Shown piece by piece: positions 6,977 through 14,911 of a stretch of DNA of 15,863 nucleotides. Source of the DNA: Chromatiaceae bacterium (GTDB lineage: Bacteria; Pseudomonadota; Gammaproteobacteria; Chromatiales; Chromatiaceae); assembly GCA_024235415.1 (NCBI GenBank), contig JACKML010000017.1, positions 1 through 15,863 of the forward strand, read 5' to 3'. Each line of letters begins with the position of its first letter. The stretch's first letter is position 1. Made by a program: the position numbers and the translations under genes. A model generated the notes under the pieces. The model had not been told where the DNA came from, made no database searches, and saw only the letters and a program-made list of their open reading frames with translations.

Positions 6977-8809
6977 TCAGGCGGTCAGCTGCGCGTACAG
7001 CAGTGGCAGGCGCTTGGGCAGCTCGGACGGCTGGCGGATCACCACGTAACCGCCATTGCCGAACAGGTGCGGCAGGTAGTCGTTGCCCTTGGCATCAATG
7101 GTCACACAGAACGGCTGCAGACCCAGCCGGCGCGCTTCCAGGACTGCCTGGCGCGTATCCTCGATGCCGTAGCGGCCTTCGTATTTGTCGAGGTCGTTCG
7201 GCTTGCCATCGGTCAGCAACAGCAGAAGGCGGCGACCTGCCGGCTGTGCAGCCAGCATCGCGCTGGCATGGCGGATCGCCGCGCCCATGCGTGTGTAGTA
7301 GCCCGGCTTGATCGCCGCAATACGCCCACGCACCTTCCCCCCGTATCGTTCCTCGAAGGTCTTCAGCGTGTGCACCCGAACCGGGTCGCGCTTGCGCGAC
7401 GAGAAGCCGTGCAGGGCGAAACGGTCGCCGGTCGCGTCCAGCGCCTCGGCGAACAGGAACAGACTGTCGCGTACCACGTCGATAACGCGCTGATGATCAT
7501 CGACGTAGGTATCCGTGGACAGTGACAGATCGGCCATCAGCAGACAGGCCAGATCGCGCGCACCACTGCGCAGCTCGCGGTACAGCGCATCGCCCTCGAC
7601 CGCGTTACCGGCAAGCCGGTCAGCGGCAAAACGCAGGTAGGCGTCGATATCGATCTCCTGGCCGTCTGCCTGCGCCCGGTGCCAGACCCGCGCCGGGGCC
7701 AGCGCCTGGAACTGGTTGCGCAGGCGACGCGCGGTACGTCCCAGCCGCTCCGGTAACGCAATGGAAGGTGCGTCGGCCGCCAGCATTGGGACGATACGGC
7801 AGTGGTCACGCAGCAGGCATTGCTGTTTCCAGTCCCATTCGGGCAGACGGATGCCCTCACCGATCACCAGGTCGTCCTCCGCCTCCGCCGGCAGGTCGAG
7901 GTCGAATTTGAGGGTCGCCGCCGCACGCTTGGCATCGCGACTGACCGCCAGGCGGTCAAGGTCGCGGGCAATCGCTTCGGCACGGTCCAGGTTGTCTTCG
8001 TCTTCCGACCCGCGATCGACGTTGACGAACTCACCCCAGGTGAAGATGTTTTCCATGCGCACCGTGATCAGACCCCGGTCGCTCTCCGGCGTCTTGACCC
8101 GCTCTGCCTGGCGGCGCAGCCGCTCCAGCTCACGCCGCTTTTCGTCACCGGTCGCCTCAGGGGTATCCGGGTCGGCCGCTTTGTGCGCCGACAGCTGCCC
8201 TGGCGGCTGCGGGTGCAGCCACAGCGGCACCGGTGATGGGGGACGTTTGGCACTCGGCAGGTGCTCCACACTGCCGGGCTCGCGCAGCGCCTGGCGCACT
8301 GCCGACTCGGCCTTCGCCTCGGCAGTGCGCAGTGACTCAGGCGCCGGTCGGGTCGCGATGTGCGCCTCGACCAGGCGACCATAACGCGGCGCCAGACCCG
8401 GGAAACGTGCCAACGTCTCCAGCGTGCGGCGCTGGTTCGCGGTGAACCAGTCTTCGTCGGTCGCACACGACGACACCGCCAACGCGGCCAGCCAGAGGTA
8501 GAGATCGCGATTGAGCGCGCGCTGCGGCAGGCAGTCGAGCTGCGCCGGCAACCGCAGGTAGCTGTCGTCACGCCATGCCAGTGCCACCTTTTGCTGACTG
8601 CCCGCCAGGCGCTGCACCCAGCTGCGGCGTGACTGGTCGTACAGTTGCTCGGCACTGGTCACCTGAAGGCCACCGTCACCGCCGAGCGCACGAAACAGGA
8701 TACTGACGGTACGCTCGACCTCGGGAAGTGTCACCGCCGCCTGCGGATAGCTCTTGTCCGCCAGGCGGGTGACCAGACGGTGCCAGAACTCACCGACCTG
8801 CTCTTCCAC
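6977..8809 (-). CDS. norD: NO reductase activation protein NorD (VWA domain)
   Basis: Cytoplasmic von Willebrand factor A protein that, with the AAA+ protein NorQ, is needed to activate NorCB, probably by inserting non-heme iron (FeB). The 610-residue length is normal for the family. The C-terminal third is the VWA domain with a complete MIDAS: D427-x-S429-x-S431 (DLSLS), T506 (GYYTRMG) and D534 (TDGKPND). The middle (about 180-310) is charged and likely flexible. Translation begins at GTG 8807-8809, immediately after the TGA of the preceding gene, with AGGAG correctly spaced. It is the last gene of the nor operon, separated from norQ by two additional genes. Confidence 0.95.
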   Translation of the reverse strand: MEEQVGEFWHRLVTRLADKSYPQAAVTLPEVERTVSILFRALGGDGGLQVTSAEQLYDQSRRSWVQRLAGSQQKVALAWRDDSYLRLPAQLDCLPQRALNRDLYLWLAALAVSSCATDEDWFTANQRRTLETLARFPGLAPRYGRLVEAHIATRPAPESLRTAEAKAESAVRQALREPGSVEHLPSAKRPPSPVPLWLHPQPPGQLSAHKAADPDTPEATGDEKRRELERLRRQAERVKTPESDRGLITVRMENIFTWGEFVNVDRGSEDEDNLDRAEAIARDLDRLAVSRDAKRAAATLKFDLDLPAEAEDDLVIGEGIRLPEWDWKQQCLLRDHCRIVPMLAADAPSIALPERLGRTARRLRNQFQALAPARVWHRAQADGQEIDIDAYLRFAADRLAGNAVEGDALYRELRSGARDLACLLMADLSLSTDTYVDDHQRVIDVVRDSLFLFAEALDATGDRFALHGFSSRKRDPVRVHTLKTFEERYGGKVRGRIAAIKPGYYTRMGAAIRHASAMLAAQPAGRRLLLLLTDGKPNDLDKYEGRYGIEDTRQAVLEARRLGLQPFCVTIDAKGNDYLPHLFGNGGYVVIRQPSELPKRLPLLYAQLTA

Positions 8810-9808
8810 TCACGGCTCCTGGCAAAAAGGTGCCGGTGCCGACCGCACAGCCGGTGCCGATGACTCGATGTTGTGCGCCGTGGGCCTGGCTGGCCGGCCA
8901 CTCACCACGGGCAAGGCGTCCGCGCCCTCGACCCAGCGCAGCAGGCTGTACTCGGGGTCACCGCCCTGCACCGTGGTGCAGGCGGAAATGCACTGCGCAC
9001 ATTCGGTACAGGTGAACATCTTGCGCTTGATCGTGCGCGGCTTGAGGCGCATCGGGCAGACGTTGTCACAGGCATTGTTGCAGTCCTGGCAGCGGGTCGC
9101 GCGGGTGGCGTCGAAACCCACCACCATGGCGCGATCGTTGGCCATCCAGCTCAGGCTCTGAAACAGGCCGACGGCACAACCGAAGCGACAGAACAGATGG
9201 CGTGCAAACAGGAACTCGATACTGAATGCGACTGTTGCCGCACCGATGAACAACGACTGGCGCAACGTCAGTTCGGCATTGAACAGATTGTGGTAGATCT
9301 CGGCAGGCGGCAGCAGGTAGGTCAGCAATGCGACCGCCCACAGGAATGCGAAGCCGAATACCGCCAACAGGGTCGGCACCCAGTACCAGCGATTGGGCAC
9401 CTCGCGCACGCCGTCGGGCTGGACCTGCGGCAGCGGCCGGCGCTCCCAGATGCTCGGCCGACCGCTGGCGCGACGCATCAGGCCGTTGATCGTCTCCACT
9501 ACCGAAAAGTGCGGGCACAACCAGCCGCAGTAAAGACGGCCGTAGCGCCATGCCAGCCAGAGCAGGAACGCCGCACCGCCGAACAACGGCACGAAGCCAC
9601 GCCAAAGCAGGTTGAACGCCGCCTGCATTGCGCTGCCCTCGCCGCTCACAAAGGCATCGATACCGAGCGTCCAGTCCAGCCCCAGCAGGATGGCGTGACC
9701 TCGCGTCAGATCGATACGCAGGATATCCAGCGGCGGCGCCAGCACGAACAGCGCGAAGAAACCGACCTGAAAGGCCAGCCGTTTGCGCTGCAGGATCGTG
9801 CGCGTCAT
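8810..9808 (-). CDS. NapH/CcoG-like membrane 4Fe-4S ferredoxin in the nor operon
   Basis: Inner-membrane iron-sulfur protein of 332 residues with about five hydrophobic segments. Two membrane-associated cysteine pairs, C94/C98 (YCGWLCPH) and C207/C211 (FCRFGC), resemble those of NapH, NosR and CcoG. They are followed by two cytoplasmic [4Fe-4S] motifs, C240/C243/C247/C251 and C267/C270/C273/C277. It lacks the C-terminal Ig-like domain of full-length CcoG and the N-terminal FMN domain of NosR. The ATG at 9808 follows the previous gene with an eight-base gap and a GAGGG site. The overall architecture suggests electron transfer from the quinone pool or cytoplasm across the membrane, or a role in metal-centre assembly like CcoG. 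Its place between norQ and norD suggests a function in NorCB maturation or electron supply, which is inference. Confidence 0.85.
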   Translation of the reverse strand: MTRTILQRKRLAFQVGFFALFVLAPPLDILRIDLTRGHAILLGLDWTLGIDAFVSGEGSAMQAAFNLLWRGFVPLFGGAAFLLWLAWRYGRLYCGWLCPHFSVVETINGLMRRASGRPSIWERRPLPQVQPDGVREVPNRWYWVPTLLAVFGFAFLWAVALLTYLLPPAEIYHNLFNAELTLRQSLFIGAATVAFSIEFLFARHLFCRFGCAVGLFQSLSWMANDRAMVVGFDATRATRCQDCNNACDNVCPMRLKPRTIKRKMFTCTECAQCISACTTVQGGDPEYSLLRWVEGADALPVVSGRPARPTAHNIESSAPAVRSAPAPFCQEP

Positions 9809-9815
9809 CGCCGGT

Positions 9816-10223
9816 TCAGCCCTCGCCGCAACCCGCCGGGAGTGGCCGCCCGATCAGCGGGTAACGCCAGCACTGGCCCGCCATCGCCTTGGAAAGGCCA
9901 TAGGCACCGAACATCACCAGCATCGAGTGGCAGAAGGTGAAATAGGTGATGACGACGACCCAGACGTGCGGCCCGCGATAGCCGCCAAGCAGCAGGATCA
10001 GGGCATTGGCAACGACCAGCAAAATCCCGGCCCAGATGCTGCCGGAGATCGTCTGCGACAGGTGCGACGCCGCCAGCGGTGGCGCCTGATCGCGTGATCG
10101 CCACCACATCCACACCAGCAGCAGAAAACCCAGACCGGGCGCCAACAACAGATTGACCAGGTAGAGACTCTCCGCGGTGACCGCTGTGCCGGCTCCCTCG
10201 GTCAATTCAGCCGAGCGTTGCAT
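9816..10223 (-). CDS. Small membrane protein in the nor operon (DUF4870-like character)
   Basis: Product of 135 residues with three to four hydrophobic segments (roughly 20-42, 58-80 and 85-112) and a C-terminal segment reading MAGQCWRYPLIGRPLP. The ending and the helix layout recall DUF4870/Tic20-like small membrane proteins, but this assignment is tentative. The start ATG at 10221-10223 lies inside the 3' end of norQ (17-base overlap). It is preceded by an excellent Shine-Dalgarno GGAGGTGAT four bases upstream, which is itself within norQ codons. This argues that the gene is real and translated strongly. A role beside the following iron-sulfur membrane protein is likely but unproven. Confidence 0.75.
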   Translation of the reverse strand: MQRSAELTEGAGTAVTAESLYLVNLLLAPGLGFLLLVWMWWRSRDQAPPLAASHLSQTISGSIWAGILLVVANALILLLGGYRGPHVWVVVITYFTFCHSMLVMFGAYGLSKAMAGQCWRYPLIGRPLPAGCGEG

Positions 10224-11019
10224 CGATCACCTCCATCAACGCTGCCAGTGTCTCGTCATCGTCACTCAGTGGCTCGACCATCGCTGCTCGACAGGCATCG
10301 CGCACATCGAAGCCATCCTTGATCAGCGTGGCCGCGTACACCAGGAGGCGGGTCGATGCCGCTTCTTCCAGGTCATGATCCTTGAGCGCACGCAATGCAT
10401 TTGCCAACCGCACCAGGCGTTCGCCCTGTGCCTGATCGATGCCGGTCTCGCCGAGCAGCACCTCAAGTTCCAGTTCGGGACCCGGGAAATCGAAACTCAT
10501 GGCCAGGAAGCGCTGCCGCGTTGACGGCTTCATCCCCTTGAGCAGGTTCTGGTAGCCGGGGTTGTAGGACACCACCAACATGAAGCCCGGCGGCGCCTGC
10601 AGTGTCTCGCCGGTACGCTCCAGCGGCAGGATCCGGCGGTCATCGGTCAGCGGATGCAGGACCACGGTGGTGTCCTTACGCGCCTCGACCACCTCGTCCA
10701 GGTAGCAGATCGCGCCCTCGCGCACCGCGCGGGTCAGCGGGCCGTCACACCAGTAGGTACCGCTCTCACCGATCAAATGCCGGCCCACCAGGTCGGCAGC
10801 GGTCAGGTCATCGTGACAGGCGACCGTGTACAGCGGTCGACCGAGGCGCGCCGCCATATACTGGACGAAGCGCGTCTTGCCACAACCGGTCGGCCCTTTG
10901 ATCAGCACTGGCAGCTGGTTGGCCCAGGCACGCTCGAACAGCGCAATTTCGTTGCCCTGTGGACGATAAAACGGCAACTCGTGCTGCGCTGTCTGTTGTG
11001 TGTCGATTTGCATATCCAC
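10207..11019 (-). CDS. norQ: MoxR-type AAA+ ATPase NorQ
   Basis: Cytoplasmic AAA+ chaperone of the NorQ/CbbQ/NirQ family that works with NorD to activate NO reductase. The 270-residue product has Walker A GPTGCGKT (42-49), Walker B ICYLDE (104-109), a sensor-1 asparagine (SYNPGYQN, N153) and arginine-finger candidates in STRQRF (166-171). Translation may begin at GTG 11019 (with GGGG about seven bases upstream) or at ATG 11013 two codons later; the two cannot be separated by eye. It follows the norF-like gene by three bases and overlaps the next gene by 17 bases, so it sits firmly within the nor operon. Confidence 0.95.
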   Translation of the reverse strand: MDMQIDTQQTAQHELPFYRPQGNEIALFERAWANQLPVLIKGPTGCGKTRFVQYMAARLGRPLYTVACHDDLTAADLVGRHLIGESGTYWCDGPLTRAVREGAICYLDEVVEARKDTTVVLHPLTDDRRILPLERTGETLQAPPGFMLVVSYNPGYQNLLKGMKPSTRQRFLAMSFDFPGPELELEVLLGETGIDQAQGERLVRLANALRALKDHDLEEAASTRLLVYAATLIKDGFDVRDACRAAMVEPLSDDDETLAALMEVIDATLG

Positions 11020-11022
11020 AGC

Positions 11023-11310
11023 TTAGCCCCGATAACTCAGAATGAATGCCAGCGAGATCAGGCCACCAGGGATCAACAACCAGATAACCACCACCCAGCG
11101 CCAGATACCGCGCACCCCGCGCAGACCCATGAACCAGTCGCCGATCAGCTGTCCCTTGAGCATTGCGAATGCCAGTACCAGGAGGGACACACCGAGGCCA
11201 CTGAGGCCGGCGCGACCTATCCCCCAGGTCACCAGGGTCAACAGCATCAACACGGCATAGACCAGTGTGCACGGACGAATCAGTTGTCTTGTCGGTTCCG
11301 TGGTATTCAT
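11023..11310 (-). CDS. norF: NorF-like small membrane protein (prokaryotic COX IV type)
   Basis: Product of 95 residues with three hydrophobic segments (about 14-30, 37-55 and 70-92), of the prokaryotic cytochrome c oxidase subunit IV type that occupies the norF position after norE. The family is thought to assist assembly or full activity of NO reductase. The start ATG at 11308-11310 overlaps the norE stop by four bases (ATGA), indicating translational coupling. A longer frame upstream to 11367 would lie wholly inside norE and is rejected. The symbol rests on position and size as much as on sequence, because NorF is poorly conserved. Confidence 0.82.
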   Translation of the reverse strand: MNTTEPTRQLIRPCTLVYAVLMLLTLVTWGIGRAGLSGLGVSLLVLAFAMLKGQLIGDWFMGLRGVRGIWRWVVVIWLLIPGGLISLAFILSYRG

Positions 11311-11924
11311 CGCATTACATAAACCAGGGGAAACAGGATCAGCCACAACAGGTCGACCATGTGCCAATAACTGGCACCGGTCTCGACGCCGGTATGGTCC
11401 TCGACACTATAACCGCCGCTTCGGGCCTTCACTGCCACCGCAGCCAGGATCACCATGCCGAGTATCACGTGCATGAAGTGAAAGAAGGTCAGTGAGAGGT
11501 AGAACATGTAGAAATCATTGGTGCTGAGGCTCACACCGGCACCCAGGTGGTGAGCATACTCCGTCGACTTCACGACGACGAAAACCACTCCCATCGCCAC
11601 CGCGGCCCATATCCAGCGTGCGCACAAGGCATTGTTGCCCTCGCGTGCGGCGACCACGCCGCGCATCACGAAGTAACTCGATGTCAGCAGGGCCAGCGTA
11701 TTGATCAGCGCCGCGTCACGATTCAGCGTCGCCTGGTATTCGTTGAACAACTCGACGTGATTCATCCGGGTGAACGCATAGGCGGCAAAAAACACCGCGA
11801 ATACCAGCAGTTCGGCCAGGATGAAGATCCAGATCGCCAGATCACCCGGCGGATACGCGGGCCGTGTTGCGGGCTGCACGCCGACCGGTGCGGCGGCGGA
11901 TGTTTCCATGTTGTTGGACATCAT
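11307..11924 (-). CDS. norE: NorE, cytochrome c oxidase subunit III-like protein
   Basis: Inner-membrane protein of 205 residues related to subunit III of heme-copper oxidases, with five predicted helices. Recognisable stretches are PPGDLAIWIFILAEL near the N-terminus, NTLALLTSSYFVMRGV, and the C-terminal half with FHFMHVILGM, TGVETGASYWHMVDLLWLILFP. NorE is not part of the NorCB core but supports full NO reductase activity. The start is uncertain between ATG 11924, 11921 and 11909, none with a strong ribosome-binding site. The frame extending to 11966 is rejected because it would run through the hairpin/T-run at 11944-11986. It is separated from norB by a 142-bp spacer with two hairpins. Confidence 0.9.
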   Translation of the reverse strand: MMSNNMETSAAAPVGVQPATRPAYPPGDLAIWIFILAELLVFAVFFAAYAFTRMNHVELFNEYQATLNRDAALINTLALLTSSYFVMRGVVAAREGNNALCARWIWAAVAMGVVFVVVKSTEYAHHLGAGVSLSTNDFYMFYLSLTFFHFMHVILGMVILAAVAVKARSGGYSVEDHTGVETGASYWHMVDLLWLILFPLVYVMR

Positions 11925-11943
11925 GTCTGGTCTAGCGCAGATC

Positions 11944-11986
11944 AAAAAAAACCGCCAGCTCTGCATCCCTCAATGCGCGGCTGGCG
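11944..11986 (-). terminator. Intrinsic terminator-like hairpin with T-run between norB and norE
   Basis: On the minus strand CGCCAGC (11986-11980) pairs with GCTGGCG (11959-11953) across a 20-base loop, followed by one G and eight Ts (11951-11944). The stem and T-run fit a Rho-independent terminator; the long loop suggests partial efficiency. It would reduce transcription of norE and downstream genes relative to norCB. Confidence 0.6.
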
Positions 11987-12025
11987 AATAGGAGATGGGC
12001 AATACCCACCACGGGAAGAACTGTT

Positions 12026-12053
12026 CGGGGTGGGCGTCATCGCGCCCACCCCG
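12026..12053 (-). other. Perfect 11-bp GC-rich hairpin after norB
   Basis: CGGGGTGGGCG (12026-12036) pairs perfectly with CGCCCACCCCG (12043-12053), loop six bases, starting 13 bases after the norB stop. No T-run follows it on the minus strand, so it looks more like an mRNA 3'-end stabiliser or a processing barrier for norCB than a terminator on its own. Confidence 0.7.
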
Positions 12054-12066
12054 CTGCGGTCAGGCC

Positions 12067-13467
12067 TTATGCCTTTTCCGCCACTGCCACGGTAGCTTCA
12101 GGCTCCCTGGAGCCGACGAAGAAGCTGGCAACGTAGGTGAGCAGGCCGATCAGGAACACCAGGCCGGCAACCTCACGCATCCAGTAGAACAGCGCGATCT
12201 TGTCCTGCACCACCATGAACGGCAGTGGATCGGCGCTGAAGCGCTGCAGGTAGACCTGCAGGATGCCGGCACCGGTCAGGAACAGCGTGATGAACACAAT
12301 CGACACCGTCATCAGCCAGAACGACCACATCTCGAGTACCTGCGAGCGATTGCTGTTGGCCGCTTCACGTCCACGCAGCATCGGCATGGCATAGGAGATC
12401 ATCGTCAGTACGATCATCACGTAGGCGCCGTAGAACGCCATGTGACCGTGTGCCGCCGTGATCTGGGTGCCGTGCGTGTAGTAGTTCACCGGTGACAGGG
12501 TATGCAGGAAGCCCCACACACCGGCACCGAGGAACGCCATCACCGCCGTGCCCAGGGCCCACAGGATCGCGGCCTTGTTGGGGTGATTACGCCGACGACG
12601 GTTGACCATATTGAAGGCGAACACCGTCATCATGAAGAACGGAATCGGCTCCAGTGCGGAGAAGATCGAACCCCACCACTGCCAGTATTCCGGTGCACCG
12701 ATCCAGTAGAAGTGGTGACCGGTACCGATGATCCCGGTGATCAGGGTCATGGCGATGATCACGTACAACCACTTTTCGATCACCTCGCGGTCGACACCCG
12801 TGGTCTTGATCAGCACGAAGGCCAGGATCGAGCCCAGGATCAGTTCCCAGACGCCTTCCACCCAGAGGTGAACGACCCACCACCAGTAGTACTTGTCCTT
12901 GACCAGGTTGTCCGGGTTGTAGAACGAGAACAGGAAGAACACCGCCAGGCCAACCAGGCCGATCAACAGCACCAGGCTGACGACCGTCTTGCGACCCTTG
13001 AGGATGGTCAGACCGATGTTGAACACGAACGCCAGGGCGACCACGACAATACCCAGCTTGGTGATCGTGGGCTGCTCGAGGAACTCCCTGCCCATGGTCG
13101 GCAGCAACTCGTTCCTGGTCAGTTCGGCCAGACCCGAGTAAGGCACCAGCAGGTAGCCCAGGATCGTCAACGCGCCGGCGACCAGGAAGACCCAGAACAT
13201 CAGCAGGGCCAGACCGGGACTCACCAGTTCACGCTCCGCCTCTTCGGGCACCAGGTAATAGGCAGCACCCATGAAGCCGAACAGCAACCATACGATCAGC
13301 AGGTTGGTGTGCACCATGCGGGCCACGTTGAACGGGATCTCGGGGAACATGAAGTCCCCGATGACGTACTGCAGCCCAAGGATCAGTCCAAACAGGATCT
13401 GACCGACAAAAAGGCCAATGGCTGCAATGAAATACGGTTTGGCGACCGCTTGCGACTTGTATTGCAT
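12067..13467 (-). CDS. norB: Nitric oxide reductase large subunit NorB (cNOR)
   Basis: Catalytic subunit of cytochrome c-dependent NO reductase in the inner membrane, reducing two NO to N2O. The 466-residue product has twelve predicted helices and the full metal ligand set: H53 and H342 for low-spin heme b, H340 for heme b3, and H200, H251, H252 plus E204 for FeB. E208 corresponds to the second conserved glutamate. These positions are shifted by a constant seven from Pseudomonas aeruginosa NorB as I recall it. There is no N-terminal quinol-oxidase extension, so it is the cNOR type, consistent with norC upstream. The ATG at 13467 has AAGGAG eight bases upstream, and the gap to norC is 12 bases. 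Confidence 0.98.
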   Translation of the reverse strand: MQYKSQAVAKPYFIAAIGLFVGQILFGLILGLQYVIGDFMFPEIPFNVARMVHTNLLIVWLLFGFMGAAYYLVPEEAERELVSPGLALLMFWVFLVAGALTILGYLLVPYSGLAELTRNELLPTMGREFLEQPTITKLGIVVVALAFVFNIGLTILKGRKTVVSLVLLIGLVGLAVFFLFSFYNPDNLVKDKYYWWWVVHLWVEGVWELILGSILAFVLIKTTGVDREVIEKWLYVIIAMTLITGIIGTGHHFYWIGAPEYWQWWGSIFSALEPIPFFMMTVFAFNMVNRRRRNHPNKAAILWALGTAVMAFLGAGVWGFLHTLSPVNYYTHGTQITAAHGHMAFYGAYVMIVLTMISYAMPMLRGREAANSNRSQVLEMWSFWLMTVSIVFITLFLTGAGILQVYLQRFSADPLPFMVVQDKIALFYWMREVAGLVFLIGLLTYVASFFVGSREPEATVAVAEKA

Positions 13468-13479
13468 GATGATTGCTCC

Positions 13480-13911
13480 TTAGCCCTGGATGTTCGGCGG
13501 CCAGTTCGCCGTATTGATGCCAGAGACGTACTCCAGGAAATCGGCGATTGCGTCGAGCTCCTCCGGGCTGAAATCGAACTGCGGCATGCTGCGACGCCCC
13601 GGGATTCCGTCTTTCGGCCGGCTCATGATGAAGCCCTTGATACCATCCTTGCCGCCAAGGCGCTGGAAGGCATTGCCGAGTTCAGGTGCAAAATAGGCGC
13701 CCTCGCCCAACAGGCTGTGACAACCGACGCAATTGTTTTCCTCCCACAAGGCCTTGCCATGGGATACCGAGTCGTTGATGGCCGCCCGGTTGTCGCGGTC
13801 AGGCCAGGCATTGTGTGTATCGAACGTCAACGCAAGAAAAAGCAGAAAGAAAAACACGCTTCCACCGTAAAAGATGTTGCGCGCCATGGCCTTTGTAAAA
13901 GCCTGTGACAT
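13480..13911 (-). CDS. norC: Nitric oxide reductase cytochrome c subunit NorC
   Basis: Membrane-anchored monoheme cytochrome c that passes electrons to NorB. The 143-residue product has an uncleaved N-terminal helix (about 12-31), the heme motif C61-V-G-C64-H65 within NNCVGCHSLLGEGAYFAPEL, and axial M109 in RSMPQF. The C-terminal NWPPN motif is typical. The ATG at 13909-13911 is chosen because GGGGAGG lies eight bases upstream. The longer frame to 13950 has no support. It is the first gene of the nor operon, with a perfect DNR box centred about 72 bp upstream of the start codon and a plausible -10 (TCAAAT on the minus strand, 13954-13949). Confidence 0.97.
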   Translation of the reverse strand: MSQAFTKAMARNIFYGGSVFFFLLFLALTFDTHNAWPDRDNRAAINDSVSHGKALWEENNCVGCHSLLGEGAYFAPELGNAFQRLGGKDGIKGFIMSRPKDGIPGRRSMPQFDFSPEELDAIADFLEYVSGINTANWPPNIQG

Positions 13912-13976
13912 GGCATGGACCTCCCCTGAAATGCACCACGTGGGCGCCATTTGAGATTCGAGGGGATGCGCTGACC

Positions 13977-13990
13977 TTGATATTGGTCAA
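13977..13990. promoter_or_regulatory. DNR/FNR box for norCB (norC-dnr spacer)
   Basis: Sequence TTGATATTGGTCAA, a perfect TTGA-N6-TCAA. It is centred about 41 bp from an inferred norC start site near 13942, with TCAAAT as the -10, which is the class II activator arrangement. In the dnr direction it could also act from about -58 if the TTAAAT at 14030-14035 is the dnr -10. Confidence 0.85.
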
Positions 13991-14005
13991 GCTCGGCACC
14001 TAACA

Positions 14006-14019
14006 TTGCCTCAGATCAA
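14006..14019. promoter_or_regulatory. DNR/FNR box (one mismatch) nearer to dnr
   Basis: Sequence TTGCCTCAGATCAA, one base from TTGA-N6-TCAA, centred 29 bp from the norC box and about 60 bp before the dnr ATG. It may allow autoregulation of dnr. Its closeness to the TTAAAT at 14030-14035 would fit repression of that promoter as well as activation of another. Confidence 0.5.
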
Positions 14020-14071
14020 CTTTCGGTGATTAAATGCCGGCTCGCGCGATTCGCACCATGGCCACTGCCCG

Positions 14072-14806
14072 ATGCTCATAGACGATCTGAAAAAGAGCTT
14101 CATGTTTGCGCGTCTCAGCGACAGCCAGCTGGAGCGGGTCGCACAGCACGCGGTGCGGATCTTGCTCGATGACGGTGAGTTGCTGTTCCAGCAGCACGAA
14201 CCGGCAGGCCGTTTCTACCTGCTGATGCGCGGACAGATCAAACTGTTCCGCCTCGGACCCAACGGCAACGAGAAAGTCATCGAGATCGTCACTCCCTGCA
14301 GCACGTTTGCCGAGGCGCTGATGTTCCTCGAGCGACCGACGTATCCGGTGGGCGCACAGACGCTGCAGGCAGCGGAAGTGATCAGCATCGACGCCGCCGA
14401 TTTTGCGCGCATGCTGCGCGAATCTGTCGATACCTGCTTCATGTTGATGGGTGACATGAGCCAGCGCCTGCGCGGCCTGATCCGCGAGATCGACGACCTT
14501 AGCCTGAGCAGTGCGACCTGTCGCGTCGCCGGCTACCTGTTGACCAAATCCTCACCAGCCGGGGCAACCTTCGAACTCGAGGTGCCCAAGCAGACGCTGG
14601 CCTCGCGCCTGTCCGTGCAGCCGGAGACCTTTTCGCGCATCATCCGAAACCTCAGCGAACAGGGCGTTCTCGCCGTGCGCGGCAGCCACGTCGAGATCGG
14701 TGACCGCGAACAACTGCAGCGACTTGCAAACGTCTGTGGCCGGGCCGATGTGTCGCTGGCGGACACATTTCACTTTCCCTGCGCATCGCCCAAACCGCCC
14801 GAATAG
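14072..14806 (+). CDS. dnr: DNR-type Crp/Fnr transcriptional regulator (intact)
   Basis: NO-responsive activator of denitrification genes, 244 residues. The N-terminal effector domain (about 1-125) includes GQIKLFRL (54-61), GNEKVI (65-70) and AEALMFLERPTYPVGAQ (80-96). It has none of the N-terminal cysteines that hold the oxygen-sensing cluster of FNR, so DNR is the better assignment. The long dimer helix follows (about 120-145), then the helix-turn-helix with SRLSVQPETFSRII. E185, S188 and R189 form the ExxSR motif that reads TTGA half-sites, matching the boxes in this window. The ATG at 14072 has no clear ribosome-binding site, so a weak or leaderless start is possible. It diverges from norC. 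The C-terminal tail after about residue 225 is longer than usual. Confidence 0.93.
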   Translation: MLIDDLKKSFMFARLSDSQLERVAQHAVRILLDDGELLFQQHEPAGRFYLLMRGQIKLFRLGPNGNEKVIEIVTPCSTFAEALMFLERPTYPVGAQTLQAAEVISIDAADFARMLRESVDTCFMLMGDMSQRLRGLIREIDDLSLSSATCRVAGYLLTKSSPAGATFELEVPKQTLASRLSVQPETFSRIIRNLSEQGVLAVRGSHVEIGDREQLQRLANVCGRADVSLADTFHFPCASPKPPE

Positions 14807-14874
14807 CAAGGCGCGCCCGGGCCTCGCGATGCCGTCCGCATGCCGGGCGATGACCAACCGATCCATCAATATCG

Positions 14875-14905
14875 CCACCCCGCAAGACCCAGCCCTGCGG
14901 GGTGG
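14875..14905. terminator. Perfect 10-bp hairpin between dnr and the rubrerythrin-like gene
   Basis: CCACCCCGCA (14875-14884) pairs perfectly with TGCGGGGTGG (14896-14905) over an 11-base loop. It lies between two convergent genes, 68 bases after the dnr stop and six bases after the rubrerythrin-like stop. No T-run follows on either strand, so it is a candidate bidirectional 3'-end structure. Confidence 0.5.
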
Positions 14906-14911
14906 TGTGGC

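Noticed and set aside
11924..11948. A TTGAT half-site just after the T-run before norE, as a possible DNR box for norE.
   Set aside because: The second half (GCTAG) does not match TCAA, and it lies only about 12 bases from the start codon.
12502..13908. A 468-codon plus-strand open frame opposite norB and norC.
   Set aside because: It is the antisense shadow of two certain genes, is rich in His, Gln and Asp as expected for the reverse complement of membrane protein codons, and has no protein-like features.
14058..14081. A seven-codon frame (ATG to TAG) overlapping the dnr start codon, as a possible leader peptide.
   Set aside because: No ribosome-binding site and no sign of conservation can be seen; short frames of this size are expected by chance.
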